A stretch of DNA of 64,000 nt from an uncultured Clostridia bacterium (GCA_947631235.1 CANRKO010000003.1:69193-133192); one strand, 5' to 3'. Counted from the first letter of the stretch, positions 18,258 to 27,199 are shown. Notes: a model not told the origin generated them from the letters alone. Translations and numbers: made by a program.

Positions 18258-18310
18258 TGTAATAAAATTGTAACAAAACTATTGACAATGTAACAATTTT
18301 GTATTATACT
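18258..18310 (+). promoter_or_regulatory. Promoter with upstream WalR-type box
   Basis: TGTAAT-AAAAT-TGTAAC (18258-18274); TTGACA (18282-18287), 17 nt, TATACT (18305-18310). Confidence 0.6.
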
Positions 18311-18344
18311 GTGTGATAAGTAACGAAAGGAGTATTTACTTTTT

Positions 18345-19463
18345 ATGGTTACAAAGGAAAAAAGCAGAAATGAGATGCTTGCGGAAATACGCAGGCGACA
18401 GGATCTCAGGCAGCGGAAAAAGGTTCGCGTGAAATCGGGACGGCGCATTATTGCCGCGGTTGCTCTTATAACTGTCGTTTGCGTGACGCTCGGCATATTT
18501 TACAGCGTTTCGGCAAAGGAAATTACCATAACGGAGATTAACGAATTTACGGGTCTCAATGAGTCGCACAAAGTCAGAACAACGGGTGGCAGCGTCGAGG
18601 ACGTTTTGAGAGAACGCGGTCTTGAAGTGGGCGAGGACGACCGCCTTAACGTGCCGCCGGACAAGCCGGTGTGCGATAACGACGATATTATTCTTACACG
18701 CGGCAAGCGTGTAACGATAAAGGCGGGCGGTACGGAGAGCGTCGCCACCGTTACGAAAGCCGACGCGACGGACGCGCTCGTCGAGGCGGGGTACGCGCCC
18801 GGAATGTACGACAGCATTACGACCGACGGCGATACGATAGAGCTTGTGTCGGTAAGCCATATGGACGAAACTACGACAGAGCCTATCGAGCGCGGCGTTA
18901 CGTATGTGGACGATCCGGATTTGCCGCAGGGCAGAGAGGTTGTCATCGACGAGGGCGAGGACGGCGTAAAGGAGATACAGCATAAGGTTACATATTTAAA
19001 TGGTGAGGAGTCGGAGAGGATAATGCTCGGGGAGAGCATAACGGCAGAACCCAGAAGTAAGGTCATAGCGCGCGGAACGGCGAACTCCGACGCGCAAAGC
19101 GAGACGCGGCAGACGGAGGACTCATCGGTCAGCGACAGCGGCGGCACGATCAACGGATATAAATATAAGAAGAAATACACCATGACCGCCACGGCTTACA
19201 CCGATAGTCCGAGCGAAAACGCGGGTTATACGGTGAGCGCGATGGGTAATCCGTTAAGATACGGCGTTGCGGCGGTTGACCCGAACGTGATACCGCTGGG
19301 CTCAACCGTTTACGTTACCGCGCCGGACGGCTCGTGGGTATACGGCGTGGCAAGCGCGGAGGATACCGGCGGCGCGATAAAGGGTAACAGGATAGACTTG
19401 TGTTATCCGTCGGGTACGAACGGTTTCGGAAGAAGAAGTTGTATAGTGTATGTGCTGGAGTAA
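18345..19463 (+). CDS. YabE/Rpf-like cell wall protein: DUF348 + G5 + 3D domains
   Basis: KEITITEINEFTGLNESHKVRTTGGSVEDVLRERGL (DUF348), G5 region, C-terminal 3D: MTATAYTDSPSENAGYTVSAMGNPLRYGVAAVDPNVIPLGSTVYV...AEDTGGAIKGNRIDLCYPS. Confidence 0.9.
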   Translation: MVTKEKSRNEMLAEIRRRQDLRQRKKVRVKSGRRIIAAVALITVVCVTLGIFYSVSAKEITITEINEFTGLNESHKVRTTGGSVEDVLRERGLEVGEDDRLNVPPDKPVCDNDDIILTRGKRVTIKAGGTESVATVTKADATDALVEAGYAPGMYDSITTDGDTIELVSVSHMDETTTEPIERGVTYVDDPDLPQGREVVIDEGEDGVKEIQHKVTYLNGEESERIMLGESITAEPRSKVIARGTANSDAQSETRQTEDSSVSDSGGTINGYKYKKKYTMTATAYTDSPSENAGYTVSAMGNPLRYGVAAVDPNVIPLGSTVYVTAPDGSWVYGVASAEDTGGAIKGNRIDLCYPSGTNGFGRRSCIVYVLE

Positions 19464-19617
19464 ACGGGGGCGGTCAATGACCGCTCCTTGTTTGATGTTC
19501 GCTTACAGATAATTTTTGAAGAAAAATTGAATTATTTATGAATATTTGATATTTCACTTGATTTTCCGCTGCCGCTGTGGTAGTATATGTGTAATTTCAA
19601 ATGAAAGGAAGATTATT

Positions 19618-20154
19618 ATGAAAATAAAAAAGACAGCGGCATTGGTTCTCGCAATGCTTATGACGACCGCCGCGCTTGCGGGCTGCGGAGACGGCGGCAC
19701 GGGAAATTCGGAAAATAAGGATACGACGGACGTTACGAAGGCGGACGGTATACTTTTAAACTCCGACACGGCGGCGGAGGAGACGCACATGGAAATCGGC
19801 GACGTTGAGGTGTCGATAGGCGACGCAAAACTGATAAATTATGAGGGCGAGGACGTCGTGGTCGTGGAGTACACTCTTAAAAACAACGGCGACGCGGAAC
19901 AGAACTTTACAGGCGTTGTGCATGCGGACGGCTATCAGGACGACGAGAGACTGACTCCGACGGTCGTGACGGGCGTTGACGGAGTGGATATGATGACGCT
20001 TTCACAGAATATCGGCAAAGGACATCAGATTTCGGTGCAAAAGGCTTTCCGTTTGAAGAGTAAAGACGAAATTGTTGAAATTGATGTTACGGAAATAACA
20101 AGCGGTAAAGACGCTCCGCAATCCATTACAAAATACTATTCGATTTCCGAATAA
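19618..20154 (+). CDS. Lipoprotein with DUF5067/DUF4352-like domain
   Basis: Lipobox MKIKKTAALVLAMLMTTAALAGCG; VEYTLKNNGDAEQNFTGVVHADGYQDDERL. Confidence 0.7.
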   Translation: MKIKKTAALVLAMLMTTAALAGCGDGGTGNSENKDTTDVTKADGILLNSDTAAEETHMEIGDVEVSIGDAKLINYEGEDVVVVEYTLKNNGDAEQNFTGVVHADGYQDDERLTPTVVTGVDGVDMMTLSQNIGKGHQISVQKAFRLKSKDEIVEIDVTEITSGKDAPQSITKYYSISE

Positions 20155-20156
20155 AC

Positions 20157-20189
20157 AAAAACTCCGGCTGTTACAGCCGGAGTTTTTTT
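20157..20189 (+). terminator. Rho-independent terminator
   Basis: AAAACTCCGGCTGTTACAGCCGGAGTTTTTTT. Confidence 0.85.
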
Positions 20190-20275
20190 ATGTCGGTAAA
20201 ATTAACTATTGAAATATTACGTCATATATTATATAATTACTGTATGTATACAAATGTATAAAGGAGCAGAGAACA

Positions 20276-22024
20276 ATGAAACTGAAAAAATTATTATCCG
20301 TAATTGTCGCCGCGTCGCTTGCGGGAGCGTTTGCGATGCCGTGCGTATCGGCTGAAAAGTCTGAACTGTACAGCGAAACATTCGATATGACGAAAGTTAA
20401 AGCCGACAAGGAGGACGGCGTTGTAAAAGAGGTCGAAGTGCCGGACGGCGATTACAAGGTCACGGTCAAAACCGGCGGCAGCAAGGAAACGAAGGCTAAT
20501 ATTTACATAAACGGCGGCGAGCGCGTCCGCGCGTACACGCTGGAGGCGGGCAAGACGCAGGAGGACGAGCAGCCCGTTGTGCCGAAGGACGGTAAAATAA
20601 CCGTTCAGGTAATCGGCGATGCGCCGAATGTGACGGAAATAAAGATAGAGCAGCTCGAATCTCGCGAAGAACCGGCTGAAAAGCCCACCATATATTTGGC
20701 GGGCGACTCGACGGCTCAGACTTACGACTATACAAAGAATTATCCCCAGACGGGCTGGGGTCAGATGTTTGCGGACTGTTTCACCGACGAGGTTAAAATA
20801 GAGAACCGTTCGATGGCGGGCAGAAGTGCGAAAAGCTACAACAACGACGGCAGGCTCGACAAAATCCTGACCGAGATGCACCCGGGCGATTATGTGTTCA
20901 TTCAGTTCGGCATTAACGACGGCGACGTAAACAAGCCGGAGCGTTACATAAGCGTTGAGGACTACAAGAAACTCATAACCGAAAAGTATATCGGCGAGGT
21001 TGAAAAGCGCGGCGGCACGCCCGTGCTTATGACCGCGTCCGCCGCGTCTTGGTGGGACGACGAGAAGGGTAACTTCATGGAGTCGCGTCAGGACTACGCA
21101 GATCCGACGAGAGATTTGGCAAAGGAACTCGGCTGCAAATTTATCGACATAAACAGGGTTATGACCGATCTTTGGAACGGTATGGACAAGGACGATGTGC
21201 TTTCGGGCTACTTCATCTGTGAGCCGCTTGAAAGTAAGGCGTACCCGACGGGAACGGACGACCATACGCATTTGAAGGCTAAGGGCGCAAAGATAGTGGC
21301 GCGCCTTGTCGCGAATATGATTTTCGAAAGTGTGCCGGAGCTTGCGGAGTATCTGAAAGAGGACGAAACGTTTACCGATATTTCGGGTCACTGGGCTGAG
21401 GAGTATGTGACGGCGGCGTATCATGACGGACTTGTCGAGGGTGACGGAACGGGTAAGTTCAACCCCGACGGCAAGGTTACACGCGCGGAATTTTTGAAAA
21501 TGGCAATGGATGCGGCGGGTATCGTCGGTCACGCGTACCGTGAGGGCGAGTGCCTCGACGCGAAACAGGAGGATTGGTTCTGCTACTATGTTCAGGGCGC
21601 GGCTGATAAGGGACTTATTCCCGCGCAAATGGCGGGACTGACGGATATTGAGACCGTTACAAAGACGCTCGCCGAGGCGACGGACGATAAGGACGCAGTT
21701 ACAGCCGATGTGTACGATTACACGGACGGTAAGTTTGACGGTAATAAGGCGATAACGCGTGAGGAAATGGCGGTCATAGCGATGAATTGTCTGTCGTACG
21801 CGTCAAAGAACGCCGCGAGAACGATCGTGCTTGAAACGGCGGGCGGTGAAACGGCAAGCTTTACCGACGGCGATATACTTGCCGAATACGCGAACACGAT
21901 CGAGGCGGCTGTCGAGTACGGACTTGTAAAGGGCATGGGCGACGGTACGTTCAGACCGAAGGACACGCTCACACGCGCACAGGCTGTGACGGTAGCGGCA
22001 AAACTTGCGGAAATTTTAAAGTAG
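20276..22024 (+). CDS. SGNH rhamnogalacturonan acetylesterase-like enzyme with C-terminal SLH repeats
   Basis: Signal peptide; PTIYLAGDSTAQTYDYTKNYPQTGWGQMFADCF, NRSMAGRSAKSY, FIQFGINDGD, GTDDHTHLKAKGAKIVARLV; SLH: FTDISGHWAEEYVTAAYHDGLVEGDGTGKFNPDGKVTRAEFLKM. Confidence 0.88.
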   Translation: MKLKKLLSVIVAASLAGAFAMPCVSAEKSELYSETFDMTKVKADKEDGVVKEVEVPDGDYKVTVKTGGSKETKANIYINGGERVRAYTLEAGKTQEDEQPVVPKDGKITVQVIGDAPNVTEIKIEQLESREEPAEKPTIYLAGDSTAQTYDYTKNYPQTGWGQMFADCFTDEVKIENRSMAGRSAKSYNNDGRLDKILTEMHPGDYVFIQFGINDGDVNKPERYISVEDYKKLITEKYIGEVEKRGGTPVLMTASAASWWDDEKGNFMESRQDYADPTRDLAKELGCKFIDINRVMTDLWNGMDKDDVLSGYFICEPLESKAYPTGTDDHTHLKAKGAKIVARLVANMIFESVPELAEYLKEDETFTDISGHWAEEYVTAAYHDGLVEGDGTGKFNPDGKVTRAEFLKMAMDAAGIVGHAYREGECLDAKQEDWFCYYVQGAADKGLIPAQMAGLTDIETVTKTLAEATDDKDAVTADVYDYTDGKFDGNKAITREEMAVIAMNCLSYASKNAARTIVLETAGGETASFTDGDILAEYANTIEAAVEYGLVKGMGDGTFRPKDTLTRAQAVTVAAKLAEILK

Positions 22025-22034
22025 GAGAAGTAAT

Positions 22035-22715
22035 ATGAATATAAGAAGAATAATAACCGCGTCAATGCTCGCGGCGGCGGTAAGCGTTACGACCGTTATG
22101 GCTGCAAGCTTTACCGACACGCGCGGACACTGGGCGGAGAGCATCATAGACGAACTTGCGGACAAGGGTATTGTCAGCGGTATTTCAGCCGATAAGTTCA
22201 ACCCCGACGGCATGGTTACGCGCGCCGAGTTTTACAGAATGGCGTTCGGCGCGGCGGGTATAGAGTCGATACCGTACCGCGAGGGCGAGTGCCTGAACAT
22301 TAAAGAGTCGGCATGGTATGCCGACACGGTGCAGAGCGCACTTGACCGCGGTCTTATACCCGAGGCGATGATTGAGGATTATTCGGTCGAGGTCGTCACG
22401 GGCGAGGACGGTTCAAAAGCAGTGTACGGCGGTACGTTTGACGCGGAAAAGGCGATAACGCGCGAGGAAATGGCGTATGTCGCGCAGGCCGCGTATCAGT
22501 ACGGTCTCGGCGAGGGCGCTCTCGACGTTCTGCCCGCTCCGGAGGATCTTGAATTTACGGATACGCCGTCAATCTCGACATGGGCGGTGAAAGCGGTACA
22601 GCATGCTTACGCGAACGGCTTGATCACGGGTATGGGCGACGGCACGTTCGGGCCGCACAGTACCGCGACGCGCGCGCAGGCGGCGACGATTATTAAAAAT
22701 ATGATTGACAGATAG
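22035..22715 (+). CDS. SLH-domain protein (three SLH repeats, signal peptide)
   Basis: FTDTRGHWAESIIDELADKGIVSGISADKFNPDGMVTRAEFYRM; ITGMGDGTFGPHSTATRAQAATIIKNMI. Confidence 0.88.
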   Translation: MNIRRIITASMLAAAVSVTTVMAASFTDTRGHWAESIIDELADKGIVSGISADKFNPDGMVTRAEFYRMAFGAAGIESIPYREGECLNIKESAWYADTVQSALDRGLIPEAMIEDYSVEVVTGEDGSKAVYGGTFDAEKAITREEMAYVAQAAYQYGLGEGALDVLPAPEDLEFTDTPSISTWAVKAVQHAYANGLITGMGDGTFGPHSTATRAQAATIIKNMIDR

Positions 22716-22728
22716 GAGGCGGCGCCGT

Positions 22729-22830
22729 ATGTTCAGTAAAAAAACGTTGAGAATTATTTGTATTGTGGTAGCCGCCGCAATGCTTGTGCCGATATGCCTG
22801 GGCGTTCTGGCAATGTTCAATGTATTGTGA
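22729..22830 (+). CDS. Small hydrophobic peptide, 33 aa
   Basis: ATG preceded by GGAGG; MFSKKTLRIICIVVAAAMLVPICLGVLAMFNVL, stop TGA. Below the ORF-track size cutoff. Confidence 0.55.
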   Translation: MFSKKTLRIICIVVAAAMLVPICLGVLAMFNVL

Positions 22831-22866
22831 CGTAATTTTTGATTAAGACGAAAGGGAGGGATTTCG

Positions 22867-23508
22867 ATGTACACGGTTGACCTGCACAATCACACGGTTT
22901 TCAGTTACGACGGCTCGAATACGCCGGAGGAAATAATCGAAAACGCGATAAACTGCGGCGTGGACGTTATCGGAATTACCGACCACCAGTTCTCGATAGG
23001 CGGGAACCTACCAACATATTACAGTCATATACGTCATTGCCAATTAAAGTACGCCGATAAGATACGCGTGCTGTGCGGTCTCGAAATAGGAACGCGTCCC
23101 GCGCCTCCCGAAAGTCTGCCGAGCACGACGGCTGTGTTTGACTATGTGCTGTTTGAAAGCCTCGACGACGAACGCGCCATGGATTTTTACGAGTTTCTGG
23201 AGTGGCGCAGGCTGTTTAAGTGCAAGGTCGGACTGGCGCACACCGATATATTTAAGCTTGGCGAGCGTTACGGCGCGGATATATTAAAGGTGATGCGCGA
23301 CAACGACATATTCTGGGAGCTTAACACGTCGGGAAACTACATATATTATTATGATTTCCTTACGAACGAGAAAAAGCAGCGCGCCGTCAAGGAAAGCGGT
23401 ATACCCGTATCGGTGGGTTCGGACACCCATGCGGTTAACGAGTACCGAAAAAAGCAGGTGCGCCGCGCGAACGAGCTTTTGCAAAAACTCGGCATACCGC
23501 TACCGTAA
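22867..23508 (+). CDS. PHP domain metal-dependent phosphoesterase
   Basis: MYTVDLHNHTVFSYDGSNTPEEIIENAINCGVDVIGITDHQFS; VSVGSDTHAVNEYRKK. Confidence 0.88.
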   Translation: MYTVDLHNHTVFSYDGSNTPEEIIENAINCGVDVIGITDHQFSIGGNLPTYYSHIRHCQLKYADKIRVLCGLEIGTRPAPPESLPSTTAVFDYVLFESLDDERAMDFYEFLEWRRLFKCKVGLAHTDIFKLGERYGADILKVMRDNDIFWELNTSGNYIYYYDFLTNEKKQRAVKESGIPVSVGSDTHAVNEYRKKQVRRANELLQKLGIPLP

Positions 23509-23521
23509 TACCGATTTATAT

Positions 23522-23553
23522 GCTCCGCCGGCGAATTTCGCGGCGGAGCTTTT
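23522..23553 (+). terminator. Terminator-like hairpin
   Basis: GCTCCGCCG...CGGCGGAGC followed by TTTT. Confidence 0.55.
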
Positions 23554-23656
23554 AAATACGCGTCAATATATTTTTGAAAAATTTTTTGAAAAATATCTCT
23601 CAAAAGTCGCATTGTACAGCCAATCGTAGCATTTCCTTCACAACTTCTTAAAAAAA

Positions 23657-23673
23657 TGTAATAAATTTGTAAT
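23657..23673 (+). promoter_or_regulatory. WalR-type box
   Basis: TGTAAT-AAATT-TGTAAT. Confidence 0.45.
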
Positions 23674-23912
23674 ATCTTTTGCCGATTTCACCATAAATTT
23701 TCCAATATGTTGAGTTTTTTCAAAAAATTTGTCAAGATTTTGTGGACGTTAACTTTTTTATGTAAACAAGAACTGTAAAAAAATGTAAAATCGGTAAACA
23801 AAATATCGTAATATTTCAGTAAAATTACGCCAATATTTCAGATAAATTACACTCAAATGACAAAAATAATACGAAAATTTTAAGATTCTTAACATTTTTA
23901 AGTCAAAAAGGC

Positions 23913-23941
23913 TTGACAGCGTTTTTTTTAAGTGTTACAAT
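23913..23941 (+). promoter_or_regulatory. Promoter of the SLH-NlpC/P60 gene
   Basis: TTGACA (23913-23918), 17 nt, TACAAT (23936-23941). Confidence 0.75.
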
Positions 23942-24043
23942 ACAGTCAGCGTCAAGGAAAACGCTATGGAAAAACACACGGATAACCAAACACAATGCAA
24001 ACTGCGGAAAACATCTATAGGATTGTAAAGGAGAAATTTTATC

Positions 24044-25369
24044 TTGAATAGTATTACGAAAAAGATTATCTTACCTGTTGTCTCTTTGTCAGCAGTGCTT
24101 GGCACGTCGGCTCTGGCGGCTGATTTAAGCGGCTGGGCCATATCCGATTACCAGCAGGCTAACGAGGCGGGCCTCGTATCATACTCGGTTGTATCGAACA
24201 ATCTTCATGACAGTATAACGCGTGAAGAATTTTGCGAGCTTGCTGTAAATCTTTACGAAAAGCTTACGGGAGAAGATATGGTTGAACCGCCGGTATCACC
24301 GTTTACCGATACCGACTCGGTAGCGGTATCGCAGGCTTACGCCTACGGCATCGTTTCCGGCACGGGCGACGGAACGTTTACTCCCGACAGATTGGTAAGA
24401 AGAGAGGAAATGGCGACCATGCTCGTAAGCACGCTTACGGCGAGTGAAGTTTCCTTTAACCTTTCGGACGGATATGAGGACGCGTACGTAATCGACGCGT
24501 TTGCCGACTCGGACGAGGTCAGCGCCTGGGCTAAGCCTTCGGTCATTACAATGATAAACTACTCGTTGATGAACGGAGTTGACGGCGAGAATTTCGCGCC
24601 CCTCGGTTCGACGACAAGAGAACAGGCAATATCGAGTATCAACCGTTTGTACAATAAGTTCAGCGACACCGATTACACGCTCGACCTTCCCGAAATAACG
24701 CTGCCCGAGGACGGCGCGGAAATCGAGGAGGGCGACTTCTCGGTAGCGTGGACTCCGATAGACAGCGCGTGGGCGTATCACGTAATTATTAAAGACGCGG
24801 ACGCCGATTCGGTACTTCTTTCGGACGTATATGACGAGAACAGCGTTGTAATAGAAGGCGCGTCGCTTATAGTTGACAGAGATTATTCGATAACGGTAGG
24901 CGCGGTGCTTTCGGACGGCAGCGAGGTCTACAGCCTCCCCGTGGACTTCAGATACAAGTCTAAGGCTCCGATGGCAAACGATGAGTACATAGCCGAAAAT
25001 CCCGTTGCGGGCAGCTTAATAGATACAGCAGCCGATTATCTCGGTGTGCCGTACGTATGGGGCGGAACAAGTCCTTCGGGTTTTGACTGCTCGGGTCTTA
25101 TGCAGTATGTGTGCAACCTGAACGGTATCTCGATACCGAGAGTTGCCGACGACCAACTTCACGGACCGGGTACATACGTGTCGAGAAACCAGCTTGAACC
25201 GGGCGACCTCGTGTTCTTCGGCAGCGGCGACTATGCGTCGCACGTGGGTATGTATGTGGGCGACGGCATGATGATCCATGCTCCCCATACCGGCGACGTC
25301 GTTAAGTACACGTCAATCGACTCGTCCTACTATCAGTCGAGATTTATAGGCGGTAAAAGGGTAATTTGA
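24044..25369 (+). CDS. SLH-anchored NlpC/P60 cell wall endopeptidase
   Basis: N-terminal SLH repeats; C-terminal DTAADYLGVPYVWGGTSPSGFDCSGLMQYVCNLNGISIPRVADDQLHGPG...GDLVFFGSGDYASHVGMYVGDGMMIHAPHTG. TTG start with GGAG. Confidence 0.93.
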   Translation: MNSITKKIILPVVSLSAVLGTSALAADLSGWAISDYQQANEAGLVSYSVVSNNLHDSITREEFCELAVNLYEKLTGEDMVEPPVSPFTDTDSVAVSQAYAYGIVSGTGDGTFTPDRLVRREEMATMLVSTLTASEVSFNLSDGYEDAYVIDAFADSDEVSAWAKPSVITMINYSLMNGVDGENFAPLGSTTREQAISSINRLYNKFSDTDYTLDLPEITLPEDGAEIEEGDFSVAWTPIDSAWAYHVIIKDADADSVLLSDVYDENSVVIEGASLIVDRDYSITVGAVLSDGSEVYSLPVDFRYKSKAPMANDEYIAENPVAGSLIDTAADYLGVPYVWGGTSPSGFDCSGLMQYVCNLNGISIPRVADDQLHGPGTYVSRNQLEPGDLVFFGSGDYASHVGMYVGDGMMIHAPHTGDVVKYTSIDSSYYQSRFIGGKRVI

Positions 25370-25382
25370 TAAGTTATGTATA

Positions 25383-25421
25383 GAAAAAGAACGCTTGCTT
25401 TCATCGCAGGCGTTCTTTTTA
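25383..25421 (+). terminator. Rho-independent terminator (possibly bidirectional)
   Basis: AAAGAACGCTTGCTTTCATCGCAGGCGTTCTTTTTATT. Confidence 0.7.
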
Positions 25422-25619
25422 TTCGGAAATAAACTTTATTATATCACAAACGTCACAATCCAGAATTAAACATAAATCGTTTACGGTCACAGTGCTAATC
25501 GGCAAATTATGACGCAGCCTGTGGATAAGGCTGCTGCTTATGCCGTGTTTGTTTATCAGCGTATAAGTGGATATATTTTTTTCTTTCAGCGTGTTCCAAA
25601 AAGGTTCATAGCTTATCAC
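25419..25619 (-). CDS. XRE family HTH regulator, 66 aa (GTG start)
   Basis: SYEPFWNTLKEKNISTYTLINKHGISSSLIHRLRHNLPISTVTVNDLCLILDCDVCDIIKFI; RBS GGGAGG. Confidence 0.85.
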   Translation of the reverse strand: MISYEPFWNTLKEKNISTYTLINKHGISSSLIHRLRHNLPISTVTVNDLCLILDCDVCDIIKFISE

Positions 25620-25670
25620 TTATATTCCTCCCTATATTACTTGATTTTATTATAAAATGTAGTTTATATC

Positions 25671-25699
25671 TTGACAATGCTTTATAAAAAGACTATAAT
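25671..25699 (+). promoter_or_regulatory. Promoter of the CHAP gene
   Basis: TTGACA (25671-25676), 17 nt, TATAAT (25694-25699). Confidence 0.8.
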
Positions 25700-25737
25700 C
25701 TCTATATAGACTATATTATGGACTCGGGAGGATAAAT

Positions 25738-27150
25738 ATGAAAAAGAAAATTTTTATCACGTGGATGATTTTAATAAGTCTGATTATGTGTCCTGTAATA
25801 TGTTTTGCCGGAACAGACGATTATCCGGCAAAGTATAAAAACGCAGCACAGGACACTCTTGTAGACGAATGGAATTTTTTCAACAGAGAATGTACGTCGT
25901 TTGTTGCTTGGAGATTAAACAGCCGAAATAAAGTTAATTTTACAAACCAATACAAAGGAGCAAGCAAGTGGGGAAACGCGAAAACATGGGGTACGGTGGC
26001 GAAAAACCTTGGCATCACGGTAAATACAACTCCGGCTGTCGGGGCGGTTGCTTGGTGGGATACGGGAACATACGGTCATGTGGCGTGGGTAGAAGCGGTA
26101 AACGGCAACAATGTAACAATTGAGGAATATAATTGGGGAAAGGTTGGCGCATACGGAGAAAGAACGATTTCCAAATCAAATCCTACGGGTTATATCCATA
26201 TAAAGGATTTGTCAAATCCCGAACCGGCTCCGCTTCCGTCAAATGCATGGATTACAGCAAGCAGAACAGAAATAGAAAAGGGACAAAGTGTAACATTTAA
26301 TTTTGGAATATCCAACGTAAAACATTGCGGTATCGGTCTTGATAAAGACGGGAAACGATATTATACGATTGAAGCGACGGGAAAGAACACGGCAACCTAT
26401 ACGTTCAATGAAACAGGTACATATAATGTTGTGTGCGAAGGATACAATTCGGACGGCAAGATGGGATATAGTAATTGGCTTAAAATAACAGTATATGGCA
26501 CAGGGCAGGTACCGCTTCCTTCCGATGCGTGGATTACATCGGACAAAACAGTAATAACAAAAGGTTCTACAGTAAACTTCAACTTCGGAATATCTCACGT
26601 TGAACACAGCGGAATAGGAATAGATAAAGATGGACACAGGTATTATACGATTGAGGCAACAGGCAAAAGCAGTGCGTCATATACCTTTAATGAAAGCGGA
26701 ACGTACAGCATAGTATGTGAGGGCTATAATTCCAAAGGGAAAATGGGATACAGTAATTGGCTTAAAATAAGGGTTTACGATACGCTTGACGGTGTTGACG
26801 AAGGAAAATCCATTCCTCTGACGAGCAATATCAGTACCGGTACATCGACGGAAAATCTGCTTCTCAAAAACAACGTCAGTGCAGATATAACGAACACTCT
26901 TATTTTATCGGATTTATCGGGGACTGCGATTTTTGTATATAAAAGAGCGAACGGCACAATAGCGGAGATTCATATGTCGGATATAAATCTTCCCGCCGAC
27001 TCAAAAATTACAATAACGGACGGTGTTTCGACAAAGATTACTGAGCTTGATAATGAAAATCTTATTACCGAAGTTGATGTTTTTGTATGGACAAATACAT
27101 ATGAAATGCGACCGCTCTCGGAAAAAGCGACGAGTAATTTTTCATATTGA
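25738..27150 (+). CDS. Secreted CHAP-domain amidase with two tandem Ig-like repeats
   Basis: Signal peptide; CTSFVAWRLNSRNKVNFTNQYKGASKWGNAKTWGTVAKNLGITVNTTPAVGAVAWWDTGTYGHVAWVEAVNGNNVTIEEYNWG; two ~90-aa repeats ending EGYNSxGKMGYSNWLKI. Confidence 0.88.
   Translation: MKKKIFITWMILISLIMCPVICFAGTDDYPAKYKNAAQDTLVDEWNFFNRECTSFVAWRLNSRNKVNFTNQYKGASKWGNAKTWGTVAKNLGITVNTTPAVGAVAWWDTGTYGHVAWVEAVNGNNVTIEEYNWGKVGAYGERTISKSNPTGYIHIKDLSNPEPAPLPSNAWITASRTEIEKGQSVTFNFGISNVKHCGIGLDKDGKRYYTIEATGKNTATYTFNETGTYNVVCEGYNSDGKMGYSNWLKITVYGTGQVPLPSDAWITSDKTVITKGSTVNFNFGISHVEHSGIGIDKDGHRYYTIEATGKSSASYTFNESGTYSIVCEGYNSKGKMGYSNWLKIRVYDTLDGVDEGKSIPLTSNISTGTSTENLLLKNNVSADITNTLILSDLSGTAIFVYKRANGTIAEIHMSDINLPADSKITITDGVSTKITELDNENLITEVDVFVWTNTYEMRPLSEKATSNFSY
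26230..26781 (+). repeat. Two tandem imperfect ~275-bp coding repeats in the CHAP gene
   Basis: Repeat 1 ~26230-26505 and repeat 2 ~26512-26781: AWITASRTEIEKGQSVTFNFGISNVKHCGIGLDKDGKRYYTIEATGK vs AWITSDKTVITKGSTVNFNFGISHVEHSGIGIDKDGHRYYTIEATGK. Confidence 0.85.
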
Positions 27151-27170
27151 CTACATGCTTAACTTTTTAA

Positions 27171-27199
27171 GACAGCACCCGTGCGGTGCTGTTTTTTTT
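27171..27199 (+). terminator. Rho-independent terminator
   Basis: GACAGCACCCGTGCGGTGCTGTTTTTTTT. Confidence 0.85.

Noticed and set aside
23600-24043. c-di-AMP (ydaO-type) riboswitch upstream of the NlpC/P60 gene
   Set aside because: That riboswitch often precedes such genes, but its conserved motifs are absent; the region is simple AT-rich DNA.
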